A stretch of DNA of 49,847 nt from Eubacterium sp. (GCA_017886765.1 JAGHJI010000067.1:1-49847); one strand, 5' to 3'. Positions 34,088 through 42,609 are shown, counted from the stretch's first letter. Made by a program: numbers and translations. The notes: generated from the letters alone by a model not told the origin.

Positions 34088-36512
34088 ATATTCCCCGGTA
34101 TTTAAATGTATATGCGTGCTGCTCAGCCTGATTACGTTCTGCGGCTCGGTCACGCTTGTCTCCCTCTGCACAATGGCGTATATTTACAACGAAGGCGAGA
34201 GACCGGAAAGCTACACGCAGTCAAACGCTTTTGAACATTCTTTTTCGTCAGACGTCGGCGGTATAGCCAACGACGCTTATGCCTCAGTAATGTCAGACGA
34301 TTTTACCGAAGAACTTGAACAGGCGAGGGACAGCGCTGTTTCCAGCGCGTGTGAAGATTATCTGGAGATAGGCAGGTCTGTTTCTGCCGACGAAATCTAT
34401 TCGGACGGCGCAGATTATTATTATTCTGACGATGACAGATTCTATGCTTCGATTTTAGTTAACGTGCAAACGTCTTTTGGCACCTATGTTTTTGAAACCA
34501 GTTATGACCGTATCTATAGCGACAGCAATTCCTATGCGTATGCTGAAGACGAGGACGGTGTAAAAACCGCCGTAAATGCGCTGTATGATAACTTTATTTC
34601 CGATAAACTCGATGAAATGATAAATGAAAATTTCACCATGTGGAGTGATTACAGACAAAGAAAAAACAGTCTGCATTATTATACTTTATACGCGGATACG
34701 GATTACATTCCCACAAATATCGAAGATTTCAATGAACAGCAGGTCTATGACAGCGAGGTTTATTTTGTCTGCAAAAACGGACAGCTCAGTTATCAGGGCA
34801 TAAGTGAGGACCTTGCCGATGAAATCTATGAATCTTATATCAGCGGCAACAAATACGCGCAGAACACGGATATTTTTGTTTATCTGGATTTTCCCATGGA
34901 TGAAATAGCAAATCCGAGTCTTTTGGATCATATCAGAACGTATGATACGTATCAGGGGATAAAAAGCTTTTATTCCACCGCGCTGAAGGGCTATGACCAT
35001 TTCGCCTTATATGTTATTGCCGCCGCCGTACTGCTGATTTTGTCTTTTATATTTGCCTTTTTATATTTGCCTGCCGCAGGGCAGAAGGAAGAGGGCGCTG
35101 CCGCAAAATTAGCCTTCATTGACTATGTTCCTTTTGAAATTCACTTGGGTGTTTATATCGCGCTTGGCTTTGGCGCCACGGCGCTGTTGGCAGGGGCTGC
35201 GGAATATCTGTATCTGTCAACATTAACGGTTGCCGCAATCGTTATTTACGCCGCGGTAATATGGCTGATGCTGTTTGAATTCTGCGCCAGTGTGGCAAGG
35301 TGTATTCGATCGGAAAGGAAGCTGTATAAAAATTTCCTTGTCTATTATATAGGCAGGCTTGTATTTATCCTGATTAAGAAACTGATTGAACTGGATATAA
35401 AAATATTTAAAGCAGCAGGCAGACGTGTTAGAAAATCAAATGCCATGATAAAGAACGCTGTCGGAATACTGAGCTACAAGCCCACGAAATTCAAAAGAAA
35501 CGTAATACGCCTTTCCGTTTTATATGTGCTTGCCAACCTGTTGGCGATTGTCATTATCCTTCCGTTGTATTCCTGGTCGACCTACGCGTATAATGCTTTC
35601 CCGGCTTTTCTTGCCGTTTTGCTTACCCTCGGGGATATCGCCGCAAACGTTTATGTGTTTATGAAAGTTCTCAAGTATATTGAGCAGCTGGATATGTTAA
35701 TTGATACGGCAAGCAGGCACGAGGATGTGACGCTGGACAGCAGCACGCTGCCGCAGTCGCTGAGCATTCTTGCGGAAAGTATGAAATATACCAACGCCGA
35801 GCTTCAGAACGCTGTGGCGAAAGCGGTCAAGGACGAAAGGCTGAAAACGGAACTGATCACCAATGTTTCCCATGATTTGAAAACGCCCCTGACCTCCATC
35901 ATTACCTATGTTGACCTGCTTTCAAAATGCGATATCCCGGACGAAAAGGCACGGGAGTATATAAGCGTTCTGGGCGATAAGGGGACCAAGCTGAAAAGAC
36001 TGATTGACGATTTGATGGAAGCGTCGAAGATCAATTCAGGCAATATCACGGTCAATCCCTCAAATCTGAATCTTTACGAGCTTTGCCTGCAGGCGACGGT
36101 GGAGGCGCAGAAGGATTTTGAAAAAGCGGGTCTGGAACTGATCGTCAAGGAAAGCGAGGACGCTCCGGCAATCTTCGCGGACGGTCCAAAATCTTTCAGA
36201 ATCATAGAAAATCTCCTTTCAAATGCCAAAAAATACAGCGCGAAGAATACCCGCGTTTATGTCAGCGTTTACCGGGAAAGCGGTATGGGCGTTTTTGAAA
36301 TCAAGAATATTTCCGCTCAGCCGCTGGATATTTCTCCAGACGAGCTTACACAGCGCTTTGTCCGCGGAGACAAATCCCGTAATCAGGAGGGCAACGGACT
36401 GGGACTTTCCATTGCAAAAGAACTTTGCAGAGTCCAGAACGGCAGTCTTGAAATCTCCATAGACGGTGACCTGTTTAAGGCGAAGGTGAAATTACCGCTT
36501 GCAAATACATGA
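34056..36512 (+). CDS. Large sensor histidine kinase with multi-pass membrane sensor
   Basis: 818 residues. TM1 at about 14-38, then an extracellular domain of about 270 residues very rich in Asp, Glu, Ser and Tyr, then about five more transmembrane helices between 310 and 560 (for example YVIAAAVLLILSFIFAFLYL). The kinase core has ITNVSHDLKTPLTSIITYVD (H near 609), the N-box IENLLSNAKKYSAKN and the G-box GNGLGLSIAKEL. The sensor part has no domain I can name. Start ATG at 34056 with AAGGTGGT just upstream; a TTG two codons later is an alternative. Close pairing with the overlapping regulator is clear; the signal is not known. Confidence 0.94.
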   Translation: MALDTNVKKFKYSPVFKCICVLLSLITFCGSVTLVSLCTMAYIYNEGERPESYTQSNAFEHSFSSDVGGIANDAYASVMSDDFTEELEQARDSAVSSACEDYLEIGRSVSADEIYSDGADYYYSDDDRFYASILVNVQTSFGTYVFETSYDRIYSDSNSYAYAEDEDGVKTAVNALYDNFISDKLDEMINENFTMWSDYRQRKNSLHYYTLYADTDYIPTNIEDFNEQQVYDSEVYFVCKNGQLSYQGISEDLADEIYESYISGNKYAQNTDIFVYLDFPMDEIANPSLLDHIRTYDTYQGIKSFYSTALKGYDHFALYVIAAAVLLILSFIFAFLYLPAAGQKEEGAAAKLAFIDYVPFEIHLGVYIALGFGATALLAGAAEYLYLSTLTVAAIVIYAAVIWLMLFEFCASVARCIRSERKLYKNFLVYYIGRLVFILIKKLIELDIKIFKAAGRRVRKSNAMIKNAVGILSYKPTKFKRNVIRLSVLYVLANLLAIVIILPLYSWSTYAYNAFPAFLAVLLTLGDIAANVYVFMKVLKYIEQLDMLIDTASRHEDVTLDSSTLPQSLSILAESMKYTNAELQNAVAKAVKDERLKTELITNVSHDLKTPLTSIITYVDLLSKCDIPDEKAREYISVLGDKGTKLKRLIDDLMEASKINSGNITVNPSNLNLYELCLQATVEAQKDFEKAGLELIVKESEDAPAIFADGPKSFRIIENLLSNAKKYSAKNTRVYVSVYRESGMGVFEIKNISAQPLDISPDELTQRFVRGDKSRNQEGNGLGLSIAKELCRVQNGSLEISIDGDLFKAKVKLPLANT

Positions 36513-36548
36513 GTTCGCTAAATATAAACTATAGATAAAATTTTTGCC

Positions 36549-36578
36549 AAAATGCAAATTTCTCTTGCATTTTATATA
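36549..36578 (+). terminator. Probable terminator after the kinase gene
   Basis: AAAATGCAA and TTGCATTTT form a 9-bp AT-rich stem with a 7-base loop. Weak GC content makes it a modest terminator. Confidence 0.5.
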
Positions 36579-36687
36579 AGTGAGGTATAATATCATAAAA
36601 AAAGTATAAAAGTGACGAAATTGTAAGATTATTTTCACTTGAACGTAAGATGAACAAAATATAATATGAACTAAAGAAGGTGATATA

Positions 36688-37527
36688 ATGATGAATTTGT
36701 TGGTTACTCTGGACAGAGGTTATATTTATCCCCTTTGTACAATGCTCAATTCTCTTGCTAAAACCAATTCCTCAGAGTGCATAAATCTGTATGTTGCGCA
36801 CTCTTCTCTTACACCGACGGATTTTAAACAGATAAAATACGCCCTGGGGAATTCCGATGCAGAGGTTTATCCCATAAAGCTTGATGAAACGCTTTTTCAA
36901 AAAGCGCCCACAAAGAGCCGTATCACCAAGGAAACCTACTACCGTATCTTTGCTCCTCTTTACTTGCCGAGGTCTGTGGACAGAATACTTTACATAGATC
37001 CTGACACTGTCATTCTGAATTCCTTACATTCCTTCTACTCCGCAGACTTCGGCAATAATTTAATCATCGGAGCCAAGCATTTTGACGGTTTTGTGGACAA
37101 CTGGAATAAGTTCAGGCTTACTCTGCTGAAATCCAATCATTATATAAACGCCGGCGTTATGCTTATGAATATTGAAAAAATGCGTGAAACGATCACCGCT
37201 GAAAAAATATTCAAATGCGTAAAAAGAAATTATTGCAGACTTTATCTTGCCGACCAGGACGTGATCAATATTCTGTTTGACGGTAAGATCGGCACCATTT
37301 CGGAAAATATTATCAATCTGGACGAGAGGTGCTTTGCAAGGCTTCTGAAAATTATGCCGGTCAGCAACGCGTTGGATTTTGTTGAAAAAAATACAATGAT
37401 TGTCCATTTTAACGGTAAGGAAAAACCGTGGAAACCTGTGTATAACGGCAAGCTGAAAGGTTTTTACGATATGTACGCAAGCCCCCAGTTTTTAAACGAA
37501 TTGAGGTGTCTGAGTGCAAACGCTTAA
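36688..37527 (+). CDS. Glycosyltransferase family 8
   Basis: 279 residues, GT-A fold. The metal-binding DxD is in ILYIDPDTVILNSL; ITKETYYRIFAPLYLP, YINAGVMLMNIEKM and LADQDVINILF are typical GT8 blocks, and HFNGKEKPWKP is the C-terminal metal/UDP motif. It adds a sugar, usually Glc or Gal from a UDP donor, to lipid, surface glycan or protein; the acceptor is unknown. Two adjacent ATGs are possible starts; AAGGTGAT precedes them. It overlaps the following membrane protein gene by 14 bases, which suggests a shared envelope role. Confidence 0.92.
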   Translation: MMNLLVTLDRGYIYPLCTMLNSLAKTNSSECINLYVAHSSLTPTDFKQIKYALGNSDAEVYPIKLDETLFQKAPTKSRITKETYYRIFAPLYLPRSVDRILYIDPDTVILNSLHSFYSADFGNNLIIGAKHFDGFVDNWNKFRLTLLKSNHYINAGVMLMNIEKMRETITAEKIFKCVKRNYCRLYLADQDVINILFDGKIGTISENIINLDERCFARLLKIMPVSNALDFVEKNTMIVHFNGKEKPWKPVYNGKLKGFYDMYASPQFLNELRCLSANA

Positions 37528-38242
37528 AAATTACGTAAAAAAATATTTTAAAAAGCCGCCCAAACAGGTCCTTATCGTTTACGGCGTGGGTATCGGCATT
37601 TTGCTTGCCGTGTTCCTTGCGCTTTATCTGGCGTTCGGTAAAACGCTGACGGCGTTTGTAAGTGATACGCAGAGCTTTAAGGAATGGCTTGACACATATA
37701 AAAATCTCAGCGGTGTGATATTTGTATTTATCCGCGCATTTCAGACGGTGATCAAAATCATTCCCGCCGAACCCCTTGAAATCGCCGCGGGGTATGCTTT
37801 CGGCACCTGGGGCGGACTGGCGCTCTGTTCGCTGGGCACGTTTCTGGGCTCGCTGGTAATCGTTGCGCTCTCCAGCTGGCTGGGCAGCAAATTCGTTTCC
37901 GCCTTTATTAATGAAGAGCAGCTTAAAAATCTGAAAATCATTAACAATAAAAAAAACCAGCGGCTTTTTCTGTTCTTATTTTATCTCATTCCCTCCACGC
38001 CCAAGGATATTATGACTTACGTGGCGGGCTCGCTGAAGATGAACATCGTGGAGTTTTTTATCATTACCTCCATTGCCAGAATACCGTCGATACTGACGTC
38101 CACGGTCTGCGGCTCGCAGCTGGAACAGCATAATATAAAAATGGCGGCGGCAATTTTCATCGCCACCGCGCTGGTGTCCGCAATCTGCGCGCTGATATAT
38201 AAGCGGTTTAAAGACCGTGAAAAAAGTCCGAATACTGTATAA
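37514..38242 (+). CDS. TVP38/TMEM64 (DedA-like) membrane protein
   Basis: 242 residues, about six transmembrane helices. The family core GYAFGTWGGLALCSLGTFLG sits near residue 95, with the re-entrant FLFYLIPSTPKDIMTYVAGS near 160; the final helix is MAAAIFIATALVSAICALIY. Family members are linked to lipid or undecaprenyl-phosphate recycling; no activity can be read here. GTG start with GAGGTG 5 bases upstream, inside the GT8 gene. The gene ends just before a terminator stem and repeat copy 3. Confidence 0.92.
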   Translation: MQTLKNYVKKYFKKPPKQVLIVYGVGIGILLAVFLALYLAFGKTLTAFVSDTQSFKEWLDTYKNLSGVIFVFIRAFQTVIKIIPAEPLEIAAGYAFGTWGGLALCSLGTFLGSLVIVALSSWLGSKFVSAFINEEQLKNLKIINNKKNQRLFLFLFYLIPSTPKDIMTYVAGSLKMNIVEFFIITSIARIPSILTSTVCGSQLEQHNIKMAAAIFIATALVSAICALIYKRFKDREKSPNTV

Positions 38243-38272
38243 AAAACAGGACAAGCCTTAAGCTGTCCTGTT

Positions 38273-38515
38273 CAGACTGTCGATAAAGTCAGCTGAACCA
38301 CGCCGAAATAAAATACAACAATCCGTTTTTCCTCCCTTGTCAAAGGAAGGTGGCAGCACGTAGTGCTAACGGAGAGGTTCTAACAAAAGAACAGCGGTAA
38401 GGATATCGAATCCTTGCCGCTGTTTGGCATTTTCCGTTTTTTTGCTCGGGGGCAGTACCCTCGTACAGCTCCCGCTCGCAAGAAAACGAAATTCACCTCG
38501 ATTTCTCGAAGTCTG
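38273..38515 (+). repeat. 243-bp terminator-associated repeat, copy 3
   Basis: Bounded by CAGACTGTCGATAAAGT and CTCGAAGTCTG. Contains the CCTCCCTTGTCAAAGGAAGG module (38330-38380) and the ACAGCGGTAAGGAT/ATCCTTGCCGCTGT hairpin. It follows the TVP38 gene's terminator stem (AACAGGACA/TGTCCTGTT, 38246-38272) without a gap, while the sequence after its far end, TTCTTTATATT, is the expected continuation of that terminator. CTGTTC occurs at both junctions (38268-38273, 38513-38518). Confidence 0.85.
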
Positions 38516-38524
38516 TTCTTTATA

Positions 38525-39088
38525 TTATATCTGAATACCTAATTCGTTTATCTTATCCCTTACTTTCAGCCAGTCGGAAAAAGCAAGCTCCTTGTTGTTC
38601 GGATTACGGAGAATAGCGGCGGGGTGGAACGTGCCCATAAACAGTGTGCCGTTTTTGTCGATGAATTCTCCGTGCTGCTTGGTTACCCTGAAATCCTTGT
38701 CAATCAGTCTCTGGGCGGAGATCCTGCCCACGCAGATCACGATTTTCGGCCTGATGATTTTAAACTGCTCCCTGAGCCATTTGATGCATTGTTCCTGCTC
38801 TTCCGGCTTGGGGTCGCGGTTTTTCGGCGGTCTGCATTTTACCATATTGGCTATATAGACATTTTTATTTCTGGAAAGGTCAATGCTGTCCAGGAATTTG
38901 TCAAGCAACTGACCGGACCTGCCCACAAAGGGCTCGCCCTGCAGATCCTCGTTTTCCCCAGGGCCTTCGCCTATGAGCATAATATCCGCGTCTTTTTTTC
39001 CGATGCCGAAAACAAGATTTGTCCTGCCCTGGCAAAGCTCGCAGTTTGTACAGCCTTTGCATTTCATTTCAAGCTCGTCTAACGTCAT
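38525..39088 (-). CDS. Type-4 uracil-DNA glycosylase
   Basis: Removes uracil from DNA in base-excision repair. 187 residues from the ATG at 39088, which has GGGTG 6 bases upstream; two in-frame starts just before it are too close to that site. Three of the four iron-sulfur cysteines are at the N-terminus (KCKGCTNCELCQGR), with another in MVKCRPP. Active-site motif LIGEGPGENEDLQGEPFVGR, and HPAAILRNPNN is motif 2. Divergent from pduL. Confidence 0.95.
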   Translation of the reverse strand: MTLDELEMKCKGCTNCELCQGRTNLVFGIGKKDADIMLIGEGPGENEDLQGEPFVGRSGQLLDKFLDSIDLSRNKNVYIANMVKCRPPKNRDPKPEEQEQCIKWLREQFKIIRPKIVICVGRISAQRLIDKDFRVTKQHGEFIDKNGTLFMGTFHPAAILRNPNNKELAFSDWLKVRDKINELGIQI

Positions 39089-39136
39089 TTTCATCACCCT
39101 GAATTATTTGTCGGAATAATTATATCAAATTTACTG

Positions 39137-39165
39137 TTGAAAAACAATGTAAATGGGTATAAAAT
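39137..39165 (+). promoter_or_regulatory. Sigma-A promoter for pduL
   Basis: TTGAAA (39137-39142), 17 bases, TAAAAT (39160-39165), 36 bases before the start codon. Confidence 0.6.
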
Positions 39166-39201
39166 ATTTATAATCTATTTTTTGTTTTTAAGGAGATTAT
39201 T

Positions 39202-39780
39202 ATGGAAAATAAAGTATTGGTTGAAATTTCCGCGAGACATGTTCATGTTTCTCAGGAGGATCTGGAAACGCTTTTCGGCAAGGGGTATGAGCTTACCGTT
39301 AAAAAAATGCTCTCCCAGCCCGGTCAGTTCGCCTGTGAGGAGAGGGTAAAGGTTATCGGCACAAAGGGAGAGTTCCCGGCGGTTTCCATCCTCGGCCCCT
39401 GCAGAAAGGAGACCCAGGTCGAGCTTTCGCTGACAGACGCCCGTTCCATCGGCGTGACCGCTCCGGTAAGGGAAAGCGGCGATATTGAGGGCTCCGGTAT
39501 CTGCAAGCTTGTGGGTCCGGCAGGTGAGGTTGAGCTTACCAAGGGCGTTATCGCGGCGAAAAGGCATATCCACGCTACAACCGCAGACGCCGAAAAAATG
39601 GGACTTGAAAACGGTGAGATCGTCAGCGTGGAAATCCCCACCTCAAACGGCAGGAACCTGACCTTCGGTGATGTTGTGGTAAGGGTTTCCGACTCCTACG
39701 CGCTGGCAATGCATATTGATACCGATGAGGCCAACGCCGCCGGTATGGCGCCGAATACCATCGGAACAGTAATTAAATAA
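39202..39780 (+). CDS. pduL: Phosphate propanoyl/acetyltransferase, PduL type
   Basis: Exchanges acyl-CoA and acyl-phosphate, so it links acetyl- or propionyl-CoA to ATP formation by a kinase. 192 residues, full length. Zinc-site histidines lie in ISARHVHVSQED and VIAAKRHIHATTADA; the C-terminal SYALAMHIDTDEANAAG supplies another. There is no microcompartment targeting extension and no pdu or eut genes nearby, so a cytosolic housekeeping role in place of Pta is likely. AAGGAG precedes the ATG and a strong terminator follows. Confidence 0.95.
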   Translation: MENKVLVEISARHVHVSQEDLETLFGKGYELTVKKMLSQPGQFACEERVKVIGTKGEFPAVSILGPCRKETQVELSLTDARSIGVTAPVRESGDIEGSGICKLVGPAGEVELTKGVIAAKRHIHATTADAEKMGLENGEIVSVEIPTSNGRNLTFGDVVVRVSDSYALAMHIDTDEANAAGMAPNTIGTVIK

Positions 39781-39790
39781 TTGTTTTCAA

Positions 39791-39827
39791 AAAACGGTGC
39801 GTCGTGAATGACGCACCGTTTTATTTT
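39791..39827 (+). terminator. Terminator of pduL
   Basis: AAAACGGTGCGT and ACGCACCGTTTT pair around an 8-base loop and are followed by ATTTTTAT. A strong bidirectional terminator that also faces the accessory cassette on the minus strand. Confidence 0.9.
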
Positions 39828-39857
39828 TATGTAGTTTATCCCCGAACATTTCTCAGA

Positions 39858-40322
39858 TTAATTAGCGGATAATAATTTTGCCGCCCGTTTCATAATTAAA
39901 TTTAAATCATATACTTTTGTATTGGATTTGCAGAAACATGCAACAAGAGCAATTTCAAAACCTATTTTGCTGTCGCATAATGAATCCAGCAATACATAAT
40001 CGCTTATTCTTGCCATATCCTTACATCGTTTTATGTAATTGGTACTTTGGTATGTAATTACATGTTGGTATTTTAAATCCTCAAATGTATTTTTATAATT
40101 TTTGTCAGCGAATTTAATAATCTTTATTTTTGAAAATCGTTCTTTAATAGCAAAGAGCATTCCCTCACAAAATAAATCAAAGTCACTTTCCGATGCTGAA
40201 AAAAATACGTCTACATTTTTATGTATTATTAAATATTCAAAAAAATCATATATTTCACACGCCATTTCAGGCGTTATGTCATCAACTTTAATTTCTCCGA
40301 AAAAACTGCAACAGCGATACAT
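39858..40322 (-). CDS. Rossmann-like (SLOG/YpsA-type) protein of an accessory cassette
   Basis: 154 residues from the ATG at 40322, preceded by AGGTGA. The N-terminal CCSFFGEI and the block VDVFFSASESDFDLFCEGML resemble SLOG-fold proteins, whose members bind nucleotides; MARISDYVLLDSLCDSKIGF followed by EIALVACFCKSNTKVYDLN is the type of C-terminal half seen there and in nucleoside deoxyribosyltransferase-like folds. This is recognition by pattern, not certain. AT-rich with Ile/Lys/Phe-rich composition unlike its neighbours, so probably acquired. It is 44 bases downstream of the XRE gene and likely controlled by it. Confidence 0.6.
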   Translation of the reverse strand: MYRCCSFFGEIKVDDITPEMACEIYDFFEYLIIHKNVDVFFSASESDFDLFCEGMLFAIKERFSKIKIIKFADKNYKNTFEDLKYQHVITYQSTNYIKRCKDMARISDYVLLDSLCDSKIGFEIALVACFCKSNTKVYDLNLIMKRAAKLLSAN

Positions 40323-40366
40323 GCTTTCACCTATAATTTTAGCTAACAAATATATCAAAATAATTG

Positions 40367-40606
40367 TTATTTGTCGGACTTGTTTTTATCTGCTGATATT
40401 CCAGTAATGATATATGATAAATCGCAACCAATATGATTGCATATATTGTCTATTGTTGTGAGATTGGCTTTAGTTACACCTCTTTCAATTTGGCTGATAT
40501 ATCCTGAACTTACATCCATTAATTCCGCTAAATTTTCCTGAGTTATATTTGTCCTTTTTCTTGCTTTTTTTATTCTCTTCCCGATAAGTTTATAATCCAC
40601 ACTCAT
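40367..40606 (-). CDS. XRE-family helix-turn-helix regulator
   Basis: 79 residues from the ATG at 40606 (GAGGTGA, 5 bases spacing). A single HTH_3 domain: RIKKARKRTNITQENLAELM, then VSSGYISQIERGVTKANLTT. No second domain, so probably a DNA-binding repressor or antitoxin-like regulator. A 12-bp perfect palindrome sits just upstream of its start codon. Middle gene of the AT-rich three-gene set. Confidence 0.92.
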   Translation of the reverse strand: MSVDYKLIGKRIKKARKRTNITQENLAELMDVSSGYISQIERGVTKANLTTIDNICNHIGCDLSYIITGISADKNKSDK

Positions 40607-40631
40607 TACTGTCACCTCAGGATTATTTTAA

Positions 40632-40643
40632 AAGTAATTACTT
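40632..40643. promoter_or_regulatory. Palindromic operator candidate for the XRE regulator
   Basis: AAGTAATTACTT is a perfect 12-bp palindrome, 26 bases before the XRE start codon. Its position fits autorepression. In such AT-rich sequence a chance palindrome is possible. Confidence 0.4.
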
Positions 40644-40728
40644 AAAATATGAAGATAGTAATAGCTTAATATTTAGTTATTATTGTTAGTTTTCAAAAAT
40701 TATGTTTCAATACTTTATTAACTCAGCA

Positions 40729-40911
40729 TCAGTATTTATAGTTTTCTAAGGCAAAGGCAATACACTTGTTGACTACATCGTTTCTTGAGCGATTTGTCAT
40801 ATGAGATATTTCATCAAGCTGATTTAAGGTTTCAGCTTTTATTCTGACGGAAAAAGTTTTATAATTCTTGCTGTTTTCTTCTTTCTGTTTAATTGACAAA
40901 ATTGTTCGCAT
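40729..40911 (-). CDS. Ribbon-helix-helix (Arc/CopG type) protein
   Basis: 60 residues. Basic N-terminus, then the RHH core: beta strand KTFSVRIKAETLNQLDEISH, helix turn with MTNRSRNDVVNKCI and a short C-terminus. RHH proteins of this size are DNA-binding dimers, often antitoxins or plasmid copy/transfer regulators. No toxin partner directly follows; the next gene is XRE, 122 bases on. GGAG lies 10 bases before the ATG. Confidence 0.9.
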   Translation of the reverse strand: MRTILSIKQKEENSKNYKTFSVRIKAETLNQLDEISHMTNRSRNDVVNKCIAFALENYKY

Positions 40912-40963
40912 AGCTGTATTTCTCCTGTTTTATATTAGATGCTCTTTTGATGATTTTTAATGC

Positions 40964-40969
40964 ATTATA
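40964..40969 (-). promoter_or_regulatory. -10 element for the RHH gene
   Basis: TATAAT on the minus strand, 52 bases before the start codon. A TTTAAT 18 bases further upstream is a weak -35 candidate. Confidence 0.4.
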
Positions 40970-40990
40970 CTACATTTATAAAAATAAATT

Positions 40991-41013
40991 AAAAAAAACT
41001 CAATACCTGAGTT
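40991..41013 (-). terminator. Second terminator after the PAS gene
   Basis: On the minus strand AACTCA and TGAGTT pair around GGTAT, followed by eight Us. It insulates the RHH promoter from read-through. Confidence 0.75.
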
Positions 41014-41033
41014 AAAATATTTTAATGCACAAC

Positions 41034-41063
41034 AAAAGAGGCTGTTTATAACAGCCTCTTTTA
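41034..41063. terminator. Terminator hairpin after the PAS gene
   Basis: AAAAGAGGCTGTT and AACAGCCTCTTTT form a long symmetric stem. The arms match those of the GH29 terminator at 26862 and 27180 (GAGGCTGT/ACAGCCTC), showing that this terminator sequence recurs in the genome. Confidence 0.85.
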
Positions 41064-41097
41064 TAGTTGAAATGTTATTCAATTCTATTGCATTTTG

Positions 41098-41168
41098 TGT
41101 AGGGTCAATATATGCTCTCCCATAAATTACATACGATTTCGGGAGGGCGTATAAATCCTATTCCTACA
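41098..41168. repeat. 71-bp inverted-repeat segment
   Basis: Ends are TGTAGG and CCTACA; inner arms CTCTCCC and GGGAGGG are also complementary. The start TGTAGGGTCAATATATGC resembles the GTAGGG-type palindromic modules seen at 27071-27112 and 47798-47820, so it may be a decayed member. No gene lies in the 305 bases between the RHH and PAS genes. Confidence 0.5.
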
Positions 41169-41216
41169 GATAAATATGTAAATTGTTGAGTGTGAATAAT
41201 ATCGGTTTTTATGTAA

Positions 41217-42383
41217 TCAGTCGATTCCGTTTGCTGTTTTATTCTGGAATTTTTTTGTAATGTTTCTCAGACTGCAGAGCATGGATTTTGAGCCGTCGTC
41301 CTGGTCAATGATCTTCCGTCTGTCCTCCACCACAAGAAAATTGCCTTTTCCGCTGCGGATGGAATAGGTTACAAGGATTTCTTTTTTGCCTTCCTCAAGC
41401 TGTTTCTTTATATTGGCGGTGACGTATTTTATCTCCCGCTCCTGCATAAAATCGGACAGTCTGCCCCCGTGTTCCTCAAAAAGGACCTCCCTTGACCAGC
41501 CCAGGAATTTGATGAAATCCTCGCTTACGATCTGAAGCGTCAGCGGATTTTCCGTATCCGTTGAAAAAACCGCGTTGGGTAAGTTTTTGAACACTTCCGC
41601 CAGATTGTCGTACATTTTATCGGCTTTTTCCTCCGCCTCTTTCACACCGGTTATGTCGGTAAGCATGGCATGGAAAATAGGGTTGTCATCGTCGTCATAG
41701 CTTTCAATGGCGGCGTTTACCTTGCACCATCTGTATTCGTTGGTATGTACGATTGTGCGGAACTCCAAATCAACGGGCTCGTCGGTTGCCATCGCTTTGC
41801 CGATAGCCTGATAAACAAGGCTCCTGTCCTCCGGGTGGATCAGCTCGTCAAGGCGGTAATCCTGCCGGCTGTATCTGCTTTTTGAAGTGCCGAAAAGGCG
41901 GCAGCCCCCTTCGTTCAGGTACTGCACCACAATGTGCATATCGTCCGTCACCTTAAAGAGACATACGCCGCCGGTAACCAGGTCTATTAGGTAATTCATT
42001 TCCTTTGCCTGTTCCCTGAGCGCCTCCTGCTTTTTCTTGGATTTTGAAACATCCGCAAGGGTAAGGCGGCACAGCGTGGAATCCTCATAATTATGACCGG
42101 TGCAGTGCATCAGGACATCTGTGTCATTTTTATCCGCCAGCTCCGCTTCAAAATAGACATAAGGGGAATCTTTCTTGCAGAGCGCCTGCATGATTTTTTC
42201 GCGGTACGCCGGTTTGATGATATCATGAAGATAGAGCTTGCCCTCTTTTATTTTTGATGGGTGAACACCTGTAAATTCCGAAAAATGACTGTCCGAGTCA
42301 ACGACCCTTAAATTGTCCGCCTTATCCACAACAAGATTCATGAGTTCGACATCGTAAAAATCCTCTTCAAGAATTTCAGTCAT
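41217..42383 (-). CDS. PAS-domain protein without an output domain
   Basis: 388 residues, cytosolic, with three PAS domains. The first is at about 10-120 (NLRVVDSDSHFSEFTGVHPS), the second at about 125-245 ending in a PAC motif (FHAMLTDITGVKEAEEKADK), the third at about 260-375 (LPNAVFSTDTENPLTLQIVS, MLCSLRNITKKFQ). No kinase, GGDEF, EAL or HTH follows; the protein stops after the last PAC. It could act as a sensory partner of another protein, or be what remains of a longer regulator. GGGGTGG precedes the ATG. Divergent from purL. Confidence 0.9.
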   Translation of the reverse strand: MTEILEEDFYDVELMNLVVDKADNLRVVDSDSHFSEFTGVHPSKIKEGKLYLHDIIKPAYREKIMQALCKKDSPYVYFEAELADKNDTDVLMHCTGHNYEDSTLCRLTLADVSKSKKKQEALREQAKEMNYLIDLVTGGVCLFKVTDDMHIVVQYLNEGGCRLFGTSKSRYSRQDYRLDELIHPEDRSLVYQAIGKAMATDEPVDLEFRTIVHTNEYRWCKVNAAIESYDDDDNPIFHAMLTDITGVKEAEEKADKMYDNLAEVFKNLPNAVFSTDTENPLTLQIVSEDFIKFLGWSREVLFEEHGGRLSDFMQEREIKYVTANIKKQLEEGKKEILVTYSIRSGKGNFLVVEDRRKIIDQDDGSKSMLCSLRNITKKFQNKTANGID

Positions 42384-42609
42384 TGTGCCACCCCTTCCCT
42401 AAGAATTGTATGATTGTGTTTTCAAGGCTATACACACCTTCATCATTATACCAAAAAAGTTTAATATAGTGAATAGTTTATATGAACAAAAAATTAATTT
42501 TAAGATATTGAAAAAAGTGTATTTTTACTATAGGCAATTTGTGTTTTTTATGATAAAATATAAAATGTCTAATTTTACATCTGTGCTACTAAAAATAAGG
42601 AGAAAACAA

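Noticed and set aside
42406-42609. Extended N-terminus of PurL by 68 codons
   Set aside because: The extra part is AT-rich, lacks a ribosome-binding site and has no family similarity, while the ATG at 42610 has AAGGAG at proper spacing and starts the standard PurL N-terminus.
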